Positions 6,736 through 13,206 of a DNA stretch of 27,846 bases are shown piece by piece. Both the position numbers and the translations under genes were made by a program. The DNA is taken from contig SXHT01000030.1 of NCBI GenBank assembly GCA_005773095.1, positions 1 to 27,846 on the forward strand. The letters run 5' to 3'. A model generated the notes under the pieces. The model did no database searches and was not told the origin of the DNA. It was given only the letters and a program-made list of their open reading frames with translations. The stretch comes from Planctomycetaceae bacterium (GTDB taxonomy: Bacteria > Planctomycetota > Planctomycetia > Pirellulales > PALSA-1355). Position 1 is the stretch's first letter. Every line of letters begins with the position of its first letter.

Positions 6736-8673
6736 TTATCGCCTTGGCGGGGATTTTACCGTCGGCTGCGGACGTTTTGCGGTGCGTTCGGGTTGCTGCT
6801 GCATGTCCTCGTCCAGCAATTCTTTTTCACGCTTCGGCGACTGGCTCGTGCCGGCCAGGTAGTTGTCGATCGTGGCGCCGGCCTTGATCTTCTCGAAGGT
6901 ATCGGCCATGACCAGCCGCTGCTTCTTCTCCAGGATGTCGGCATACAGTTGGTCTTTGACCGAATTAGGGTCGACGCTGACCGGCTTCGTGTAGCCTTCG
7001 CAGAACAAGATCACGTAGTTTTCGCCGACTTGTACCACGCCGGACATTTCTCCGCTCTTCAGATCGAAGGCCTGCTTTTCCAGCACCGGTTGACCGCCAA
7101 ATTTTTGGATTGGCGGAATCTCTCCGCGCAGGCTGCGACTGTTGGCTTCGATCGAATACTGTTCGGCCAGGTCGCCAAACCTCTTGGCCGTAGGCTCCTG
7201 CCGGGCCAGATCCCAAACTTCCTGGGCCTTGCGTTGATTATTCAGCACGATCACTCGACAGCGAACTCGTGGTCCATAGTTGGCCTCAAACCCTTTCTTC
7301 ATGTCGTCGTCGGTGATTTTCACCGCCTCGCCCACGATCTTTTTCATCGCGACCGAGGGCCAAACGACATCGTGAATGTAGACTTCCGCGGTGATCCCCT
7401 GCGATTGGGTCACCATCGCCAACCAACCCTTGATGTCGGGTTGCTTGTTGGGCAGGACCTTGCCCACCGCCAATGCGGCACGCTCGATCTCCAGGTCGAT
7501 GTCGGAATTGGTGACCTCCAGCTTGCGGCGCTTGAGCGATTGCTCCAGAAGGCGGCGGTTGATCGTACCGTCGAGCACGTTCTTGCCGTGCCGCTCGATG
7601 CACTGCTCGGCAAGCTCGGCGATCATGATCGGCTCGCCATTCACGGTCGCGGCCACGCCGGGGTTTTGCTCACTCAACGCCGAATCGTTCATGACGTTTT
7701 GCAGCCGGGCCTCTTTTTGAAGCGTCTGGAAGGTTTCCGCCGCGGCAGCACGCAGCTTCCGCTCTTTAATGGCTTCCGCCAGTTCCGAAGCAACCTGTTG
7801 TCGGTCGGCCTGCGCCGGAGCGATCATGCCTTCGCACTTGATTATCGCGAACTGATTGCCGACCGGAATGATCTCCGAGATCTCGCCAGGCCGGAGACCA
7901 AAGGAAATCTGTTCGATCTTCGGGTCTCCCAGGTGCTTGCGAATCGGCTGAATCAGACCGTTGGCGCTAGCGCTGTTGACGTCCTTCGAGTGCTTTCTGG
8001 CCAGGGCTCCGAATTCTTCCGGCCTGGCTTTCGCTTCGGCCAAGATCTTTTGAGCCTGCGCGCGTTCGTCGAACACGATCAGCCTGGCTTTCACCGCCGG
8101 CCCGAACTGGCTCTCGTAAGCGTCGTTCAATTCCTGCTCTGAGACCGTCAGTTGTGCCGCCGCCAACTTGCGCAGCGCCAGCGTCGGCCATACGATGTCC
8201 TGGCCGTATTGCTTGGGTTTGATGCCACGATCTTTTTCGAGCAGGCTCAGATACTTGTCTTTGGGCAGCGAGAACTTGCGCGCAATGCGATCGATTTCTT
8301 CATCGATTTCCTGTTGAGTAACCGTCACGCCCCGTTCACGGCAGTGCTTGTCAACAAGACGGCGATTGACGAGCGATTCAAGCACCTCTTTGCCGTGATG
8401 GCGCAGACATTCCTTAGCGAGCTCATCGCGCATCACGGTTTGACCGTTCACAAGCGCCACGATGGGCTGCTTCTGTGTCACGGACTGGGCGGATGTTGGT
8501 GCGACGCCTTTTGCTGGCGGCAACGGACTGGCAACCGGCTTAGCAGGGGTACGCGCCGCGGCATGCTCGACCCCCGCCCAATGGCGAATTGCCCAGGCGA
8601 TCGCGATCACACAACACGCGACCAGCAACACTCGAGCACGCGACAACACCGTTTGTGCAAAGATACGCGTCAT
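6736..8673 (-). CDS. Membrane-anchored protein with two tandem SurA/PpiC-like modules (645 aa)
   Basis: Residues 12-29 (ARVLLVACCVIAIAWAIR) form one N-terminal membrane anchor, followed by an Ala/Pro linker to about residue 70. The outer part is an internal duplication: module 1 at about 71-285 and module 2 at about 339-565. Each starts with a SurA-N-like helix block (ECLRHHGKEVLESLVNRRL versus QCIERHGKNVLDGTINRRL) and ends with a parvulin-like PpiC segment (FGALARKHSKD to FAIIKCEG; FGDLAEQYSIE to YVILFCEG). Such proteins act as periplasmic chaperones or peptidyl-prolyl isomerases for exported proteins. Whether the isomerase site is active is unclear. The ATG at 8673 is chosen because AGGGAGG lies about 9 nt upstream; a longer frame to 8751 lacks that support. 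The tail is basic, Pro-rich and low-complexity. Confidence 0.82.
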   Translation of the reverse strand: MTRIFAQTVLSRARVLLVACCVIAIAWAIRHWAGVEHAAARTPAKPVASPLPPAKGVAPTSAQSVTQKQPIVALVNGQTVMRDELAKECLRHHGKEVLESLVNRRLVDKHCRERGVTVTQQEIDEEIDRIARKFSLPKDKYLSLLEKDRGIKPKQYGQDIVWPTLALRKLAAAQLTVSEQELNDAYESQFGPAVKARLIVFDERAQAQKILAEAKARPEEFGALARKHSKDVNSASANGLIQPIRKHLGDPKIEQISFGLRPGEISEIIPVGNQFAIIKCEGMIAPAQADRQQVASELAEAIKERKLRAAAAETFQTLQKEARLQNVMNDSALSEQNPGVAATVNGEPIMIAELAEQCIERHGKNVLDGTINRRLLEQSLKRRKLEVTNSDIDLEIERAALAVGKVLPNKQPDIKGWLAMVTQSQGITAEVYIHDVVWPSVAMKKIVGEAVKITDDDMKKGFEANYGPRVRCRVIVLNNQRKAQEVWDLARQEPTAKRFGDLAEQYSIEANSRSLRGEIPPIQKFGGQPVLEKQAFDLKSGEMSGVVQVGENYVILFCEGYTKPVSVDPNSVKDQLYADILEKKQRLVMADTFEKIKAGATIDNYLAGTSQSPKREKELLDEDMQQQPERTAKRPQPTVKSPPRR

Positions 8674-8880
8674 GGTCCGGTTCCTCCCTAAACCAGAAAG
8701 CAAAGAATGGCCGCTTGCGGAAAACGGCCGAGGCCCTCCTGGCCTCATCATGGAGTAATGTAAGTCGGCGCGATGGAATGGGTCAATACGAAGTCAGCCC
8801 CAACCGCATACTGCAAATCGACCTGCTAGCGTTGCCGCAGTTCATCGATGCCAGGCGCGGCACACTCCACTAGCTGGGAG

Positions 8881-9017
8881 GGTAACCGTTCACGGGCAAA
8901 GCGAGCAGGACAGGCACATTTTCCCGGGAACCACGTTGGGCAACCACCCAACAGCCGGACACGCCTCTTTCAAATTCGCCGGGAAAATGAGCCAGTCCCC
9001 GGCCCTGAACGGTTACC
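8881..9017 (+). repeat. Dispersed palindromic repeat family A, copy A2
   Basis: The best preserved copy. The outer inverted repeat is GGTAACCGTTCA (8881-8892) with TGAACGGTTACC (9006-9017). Inside lie GGACAGGCACATTTTCCCGG and the closing CGCCGGGAAAATGAGCC, with the shared spacer GTTGGGCAACC. It has the same orientation as A1. It ends 7 bp short of the stop codon of the PQQ-propeller gene (TGA at 9025-9027, minus strand), so it occupies the transcript's 3' end and could act as a terminator or RNA-end protector. Confidence 0.85.
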
Positions 9018-9024
9018 GACCTCG

Positions 9025-10371
9025 TCATTCACCTGCGGGACTACCGGATTCGACTTGCTCAAACCGATACAAATGTGACTCGCTGCGCAGCAGCAATGCA
9101 TCGTTCAATGCGACCGGCGAGGCCATCAATTGGCCCGAGATCGCGTTGACCGCAACCTCGTCGTACTGGGGGCCGGGGCGGATCACGGTCGTCTCACCCT
9201 CGCGGCTGCAGAAATATAGCTTACCGTCCGCATACAACGGGGAAGAACTAAAATTGCCTTTGAGCCGTTTTTGCCAAAGCGGGTCGCCGCTGGCAGCGTC
9301 CAGACAGGTCAGCACGCCCTGTTCGGAGATGAAGTACAACTCACCGCCCACCAGAATCGGCGACGACATCGTTGGCCCCTGCCGTTTGTGCCGCCACTGC
9401 GCGTGGGCGTCGGTCACCTCGCCTGAGCCGTTGATCGTCACCGCACACACTTCGGGCGTCGGATAACCCGTGGTCAAATACGCCACGCCGTTGCCGACGA
9501 CGGGGCGCGGCACATTCGAGAAACCTTCGCCGTGTCGGAATCGCCAAAGCTCCCGGCCATTTTTAGGATCGTAGGCCACGAACCATTGCGCTCCTGGTAC
9601 GATCACCTGATCGCGGCCGTTGTGGCTTGCCACCAGCGGCGTGGCGAACGCTTTGTGCTGCTCACCCAGGGTGCCGTTCAACTGGGGGCGATTGGTCCGC
9701 CACAACTCTTCACCGGTCTTTGCGTCCAGCCCAACGACATATTGCGCATCCGTGCCGTCACAGGGTAGGATCAGCACGCCCTCGTACAGCGCTGGCGAGC
9801 TGCCCGGCCCCACCGAGTGATCGATAACCAGCTGCTTCTTCCACAGCACGCCGCCGGTCTTGGTATCGATGCAGGCCGTGCCGAACTTGCCGAAATGGCA
9901 ATACAATTTGCCGTCGTGCAGAATCGGTGATGGGGACGCGTAGCTGTTGAGCACATGAATCGGATCAGGATCCGGCACGTCAAACAACACAACCGACTTG
10001 CCAGGCTTGCCCGATGCGAAATCGACGCTGGTGACGAACAACTGAGCGGGCCCGACCACATCCATTTGCTCGGCCATCGGATTGGCCGCGAGTTTTTCGT
10101 TCTTGACGCGCTCTTTTTCGGTCTCGCTGAGCAGCTCGACTGTGGCCGATGTCATCCAGACGACGCCTTTTCCGATGACGGGGGACGACCAACCCTTGCC
10201 TGGCACCTCCGCCTTCCAGACGATGTTCTCTGACTCACTCCAGGTTGTGGGCAGGTTCGCGGCTTCGGCATGTCCGTCGCCGTTGGGCCCACGGAATTGG
10301 GGCCACTCGTCGGCGGCCGACACGACAGAGGCGGCGAGCACGACAAACGTCGTCGCGACAAATCGATTCAT
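9025..10371 (-). CDS. Secreted PQQ-like beta-propeller repeat protein (448 aa)
   Basis: MNRFVATTFVVLAASVVSA is a Sec signal peptide with likely cleavage after about residue 19 or 20. The mature protein opens DEWPQFRGPNGDG, a hallmark of planctomycete secreted propeller proteins. Repeated blades end in PQQ/outer-membrane-assembly-type motifs: CIDTKTGGVLWKKQ, GLDAKTGEELWRT, AYDPKNGRELWRF and CLDAASGDPLWQK. The fold is a BamB- or quinoprotein-dehydrogenase-like propeller. No enzymatic residues for PQQ binding are evident, so a binding or scaffold role is likelier than dehydrogenase activity. ATG at 10371 has AGGA about 12 nt upstream. It is divergent from the BNR gene across a 440-bp gap and is followed by repeat A2. 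Confidence 0.88.
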   Translation of the reverse strand: MNRFVATTFVVLAASVVSAADEWPQFRGPNGDGHAEAANLPTTWSESENIVWKAEVPGKGWSSPVIGKGVVWMTSATVELLSETEKERVKNEKLAANPMAEQMDVVGPAQLFVTSVDFASGKPGKSVVLFDVPDPDPIHVLNSYASPSPILHDGKLYCHFGKFGTACIDTKTGGVLWKKQLVIDHSVGPGSSPALYEGVLILPCDGTDAQYVVGLDAKTGEELWRTNRPQLNGTLGEQHKAFATPLVASHNGRDQVIVPGAQWFVAYDPKNGRELWRFRHGEGFSNVPRPVVGNGVAYLTTGYPTPEVCAVTINGSGEVTDAHAQWRHKRQGPTMSSPILVGGELYFISEQGVLTCLDAASGDPLWQKRLKGNFSSSPLYADGKLYFCSREGETTVIRPGPQYDEVAVNAISGQLMASPVALNDALLLRSESHLYRFEQVESGSPAGE

Positions 10372-10814
10372 GGCGGAGATTTCCTGGGGTGGGGCAAGAG
10401 CGCGGACGATCCTGGTGCGTTGTCCGTAACGATTTTACGAGTGCGAGACATCCTCGGCGATTTCGCTTTGCAACACTTACGGAGGTCTGGCACTCGTAAG
10501 TACAAAGTGGTCAAAACACTAGTGTACCGTCGCGGCGACGACAACGAAAGCATAACGCCAGGCAAGTCGTTTTCACGTCTTCACGCCAGAAGACGAAACG
10601 GCCCTGTCTGTGCCGCGACGGGGCTTGCGAGCACCGCAAACTTCCACAATACTTGCGGCAATATCCCATGGCTACGGAGGCTCCAGGCCACGCCATCGCA
10701 CGGCCTTCAGCCCGTCCGGAGAAAGCTGCCATGTGGTTGCATGAAAATCGTTGGTCGGATCGCCAGTCTCACGAATTCGCAGATGTCAGGTCGAGAATTG
10801 GCAAGGAGAAAACG
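10372..10814. other. Divergent intergenic region between the PQQ and BNR propeller genes
   Basis: No convincing gene is present. In-frame codons extend upstream of the BNR start to 10653, but they are low-quality and the strong ribosome binding site lies at 10815. The region contains a long inverted repeat (10435-10500, annotated separately) and presumably two divergent promoters. Confidence 0.6.
10435..10500. repeat. Inverted repeat between divergent propeller genes
   Basis: TTACGAGTGCGAGAC at 10435-10449 is matched by the reverse complement of GTCTGGCACTCGTAA at 10485-10499, with one mismatch over 15 bases. An inner palindrome (CTTACG at 10477-10482 with CGTAAG at 10495-10500) gives an alternative fold. 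It could be another mobile palindrome or an operator shared by the divergent promoters; the sequence alone cannot decide. Confidence 0.55.
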
Positions 10815-11999
10815 ATGAGCGGCGTAAGAGTTCTGGTTGGCACACGCAAGGGCGCTTTCGTGCTGACATCCGACGGCATTCGCAACAAATGGAATGTCAA
10901 CGGCCCTTTTTTTGGAGGCTGGGAGATCTATCATCTCAAAGGTTCGCCCGTCGATCCGAATCGAATCTATGCGTCGCAAACCAGCAGCTGGTTCGGACAG
11001 ATCATTCAACGCTCCGATGACGGCGGCAGAACCTGGCACCAGCCGGGGACTCCACCCGGCGAACCAACCACCACGCCAGACGGCATGCCCAAAGGAGAAA
11101 GCAATAAATTCGTTTACGACACTTCTCCAGAAACGGGGAAGCCGCTGACAACGCACCAGTGGTACGATGGGACGCAACACCCTTGGGAGTTCAAACGCGT
11201 CTGGCACATCGAGCCGTCGTGCACGGATCCCGACATCGTTTTTGCTGGGGTCGAAGACGCGGCCCTGTTTCGCTCAGTTGACGGCGGACGAACCTGGCAT
11301 GAACTTGCCGGGCTGCGGGACGCTCGCGGATCCCAGTGGCAGCCCGGCGCCGGCGGGATGGGCCTGCACACGATCCTGCTCGATCCGAGCAATCCTAACC
11401 GGATCTACATCGCGATCTCGGCCGCAGGCGCCTTCCGCACCAACGACGCCGGCAAGACCTGGAAACCGATCAACCGCGGGCTCAAGTCCGAATACATTCC
11501 CGACCCGAATGCCGAGATCGGCCACTGCGTTCACCGCATCGCGATGCATCCGGCGCATCCGGATACGCTGTACATGCAGAAACACTGGGATGTCATGCGC
11601 ACCGACAACGCGGGGGACTCGTGGCACGAGATCAGCGGCAACCTTCCAACCGATTTTGGCTTCCCCATTGAGGTCCACGCGCATGAGCCCCAGACGATCT
11701 ACGTCGTCCCGATCAAGAGCGACTCAGAGCACTATCCGCCCGAGGGCAAGCTGCGCGTGTACCGCAGCCGCACCGGCGGAAACGAGTGGGAGGCACTCAC
11801 CAAAGGCCTGCCGCAGAGCGATTGCTACGTGAATGTGCTGCGCGACGCGATGGCCGTTGACTCGCTTGATGCGTGCGGCATCTATCTCGGCACCACCGGC
11901 GGTCAGGTCTACGTTTCGGCTGATTCCGGGGACAACTGGGCGCCGATCGTCCGAGATCTTCCCGCCGTGTTCTCCGTCGAAGTGCAGACTCTCCCGTAG
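10815..11999 (+). CDS. BNR/Asp-box beta-propeller protein, sialidase/YCF48-like (394 aa)
   Basis: Six Asp-box (BNR) motifs of the form S-x-D-x-G-x-T-W are spread through the protein: SDDGGRTW (67-74), SVDGGRTW (154-161), TNDAGKTW (209-216), TDNAGDSW (263-270), SRTGGNEW (318-325, degenerate) and SADSGDNW (368-375). These define a sialidase/VPS10/YCF48-like propeller. Databases often call such proteins exo-alpha-sialidase, but I see no sialidase arginine triad, so that name would be over-reading. There is no signal peptide: it begins MSGVRVLVGTRKGAFVLTSD, so it is likely cytoplasmic. ATG at 10815 has AAGGAG about 7 nt upstream, which decides the start. The next plus-strand gene encodes a MoaD-like protein with a C-terminal Gly-Gly. 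Confidence 0.85.
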   Translation: MSGVRVLVGTRKGAFVLTSDGIRNKWNVNGPFFGGWEIYHLKGSPVDPNRIYASQTSSWFGQIIQRSDDGGRTWHQPGTPPGEPTTTPDGMPKGESNKFVYDTSPETGKPLTTHQWYDGTQHPWEFKRVWHIEPSCTDPDIVFAGVEDAALFRSVDGGRTWHELAGLRDARGSQWQPGAGGMGLHTILLDPSNPNRIYIAISAAGAFRTNDAGKTWKPINRGLKSEYIPDPNAEIGHCVHRIAMHPAHPDTLYMQKHWDVMRTDNAGDSWHEISGNLPTDFGFPIEVHAHEPQTIYVVPIKSDSEHYPPEGKLRVYRSRTGGNEWEALTKGLPQSDCYVNVLRDAMAVDSLDACGIYLGTTGGQVYVSADSGDNWAPIVRDLPAVFSVEVQTLP

Positions 12000-12279
12000 G
12001 TCGTGTCTGTCGGACGGATCCAAAGCCGCCAATCGAGTCATCGGTCAACGCGCTGTCCAGCACGAGGCCGATCCACGATCCGCCGTCGGGCCGGCTGTGC
12101 CGGCCAGTGATAAGTGATTTCGCGATCCGCGGCCGGCGAAACCGGTGGCCGACAAAAACCGGCGGCGAAACCGGCGGCCGGCACAGCCGGCCCTACAGGT
12201 TGCCCAGCGTTCAACACGGATTGGCCGTGCGGTTCCGCTCGGCAAGCTTTGACCCGCTACCTTCTGCCAACTACCTGCC
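12000..12279. other. Intergenic stretch between BNR and MoaD-like genes
   Basis: No gene is seen. Most of the 280 bp is repeat B1. If the BNR and MoaD-like genes were once directly adjacent, this element separates them now; read-through transcription remains possible as both are on the plus strand. Confidence 0.55.
12066..12226 (+). repeat. Dispersed repeat family B, copy B1
   Basis: The element has two GC palindromes: GGGCCGGCTGTGCCGGCC near the left and GGCCGGCACAGCCGGCC near the right, with several CCGGCGGC units between. The left half (GGCCGATCC, then the palindrome, then GTGATTTCGC) matches B2. The right half (CCCTACAGGTTGCC, GTTCAACAC, GATTGGCC) matches the reverse complement of B3. 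The shared single-copy flanks show these are members of one family rather than unrelated hairpins. Confidence 0.75.
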
Positions 12280-12579
12280 ATGCCCATCCGAGTCCTGCTT
12301 CCCTATCATCTGCGAATGCTGGCACACATAGGCGGTGAAGTGCGGCTCGAAGTCACGAGCCCGGCCACACAGCGCACCATTCTCGACGCGATTGAAACTC
12401 GCTATCCGATGCTGCGCGGAACCATCCGCGACCACGTCACGCTCGAGCGCCGCGCCTTCCTGCGATTCTTCGCCTGCGAGCAGGATTTATCGCTGGAGCA
12501 TCCCGACACCCCTGTTCCCGACGCCGTCGCTTCCGGCGCAGAACCGTTTTGGGTCGTAGCCGCGATTGCTGGAGGTTAG
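12280..12579 (+). CDS. MoaD/ThiS-like ubiquitin-fold protein with C-terminal Gly-Gly (99 aa)
   Basis: Length, beta-grasp pattern and the end ...WVVAAIAGG followed directly by the stop codon identify a MoaD/ThiS family sulfur-carrier-type protein. The exposed diglycine is the site that E1-like enzymes (MoeB, ThiF) adenylate and convert to thiocarboxylate, or to which targets are conjugated. VRLEVTSPATQRTILDAIET and RYPMLRGTIRDHV form the central strand/helix part. No other molybdopterin or thiamin gene is in the window, so it is unlikely to be the housekeeping MoaD. Its neighbour is the BNR propeller gene, an arrangement I believe recurs in other bacteria but cannot verify here. ATG at 12280 lacks a clear ribosome binding site. 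Confidence 0.83.
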   Translation: MPIRVLLPYHLRMLAHIGGEVRLEVTSPATQRTILDAIETRYPMLRGTIRDHVTLERRAFLRFFACEQDLSLEHPDTPVPDAVASGAEPFWVVAAIAGG

Positions 12580-12781
12580 GGGCCAGGTTTCCGGTTGCTC
12601 TGCCAGGAGGCAACTGGCCTCATGAGGCAGCGCCGGCTCGCAGAAATCGACCGGCGGCAGGCCGTCAAACTCGGCACGAACGGAATCTGCCTTGCCACCG
12701 CGCGGGTTTTGCAGTGATCCCGCTCAATTGTCGATGCCACGATCAGGAGAGATCATGTTGGCAAGTCTGCAGAGGTGAAGC

Positions 12782-13027
12782 ATGATTCGTTCGTTCTTTC
12801 TGGCGATTGGAATTTCTTCGCTGATTCTGGGCGGGGAATGTCTGGTGCTCGACCGTGCAGTGCTGAAGCCCAGCCAGGAACCGACGTTGGCGGGATTCTC
12901 CGAGCGCGCGGCCGTTTCGACCCGAGAAATCAGCCCGCCGGAATGGGCTCCCTGGAGCTTGCTTTCCGTTGGCGCCGTCGTGATTCTGTACTCGTGCACG
13001 CTGCCGGCAAAAACGAAGACGGCATGA
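12782..13027 (+). CDS. Small two-helix membrane protein (81 aa)
   Basis: MIRSFFLAIGISSLILGGEC begins with a membrane helix (about 3-22). A short polar segment follows, then STREISPPEWAPWSLLSVGA, and a second hydrophobic helix (about 57-73) ending in a Lys-rich tail. I recognise the PPEWAPWSLLSxGAVVILYS pattern as a small protein family of planctomycetes with no known function. ATG at 12782 follows AGAGGTG, 5-10 nt upstream, a good site. It stands alone, with 200 bp of unremarkable sequence before it and repeat A3 after it, and converges on pheT. The topology is probably both ends on the same side of the membrane. Confidence 0.75.
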   Translation: MIRSFFLAIGISSLILGGECLVLDRAVLKPSQEPTLAGFSERAAVSTREISPPEWAPWSLLSVGAVVILYSCTLPAKTKTA

Positions 13028-13046
13028 GCATCGTCAGGCTTTTTTT
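13018..13046 (+). terminator. Weak intrinsic-terminator-like hairpin and T-run
   Basis: GACG (13018-13021) can pair with CGTC (13031-13034), with an inner ATG/CAT pair, followed shortly by seven T residues (13040-13046). It overlaps the stop codon of the small membrane protein gene. The stem is short, so this is tentative. Confidence 0.3.
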
Positions 13047-13076
13047 GCCACAGGCTCGTGCGTGGACTCATCATGC

Positions 13077-13206
13077 TAACCGTTCACGGGCCGGGGACTG
13101 GCTCATTTTCCCGGCGAAATTGCGAGAGCTGCATCGTTCTGTCAGAAGGTTGTCCAACGTGGTGCCCGGGAAAATGTGCCTGTCCCCCTCTCCTGGCCCA
13201 ACGCTA
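13077..13206 (-). repeat. Dispersed palindromic repeat family A, copy A3 (reverse orientation)
   Basis: It starts TAACCGTTCACGG (13077), then GGGGACTGGCTCATTTTCCC, and closes GGGAAAATGTGCCTGTCCCC with the tail CTCTCCTGGCCCAACGCTAC. The inner spacer read on the minus strand (ACGTTGGACAACC, CTGACAGAACGATGC) matches A1 closely. The right outer end is degraded and reaches 13206, where it contains the pheT stop codon (TAG, 13204-13206 on the minus strand). Confidence 0.8.

Noticed and set aside
6793..8142. 449-codon plus-strand frame opposite the parvulin-like gene
   Set aside because: Antisense shadow caused by GC-rich codon bias; the minus-strand protein has clear duplicated domains and a strong ribosome binding site.
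10815..11999. Sialidase annotation for the BNR propeller
   Set aside because: Asp-boxes alone do not show sialidase activity; no arginine triad or signal peptide was seen.
12081..12198. Possible CRISPR array from repeated CCGGCGGC units
   Set aside because: Units are irregular, spacers are not of constant length, and the palindromes match dispersed family B copies elsewhere.
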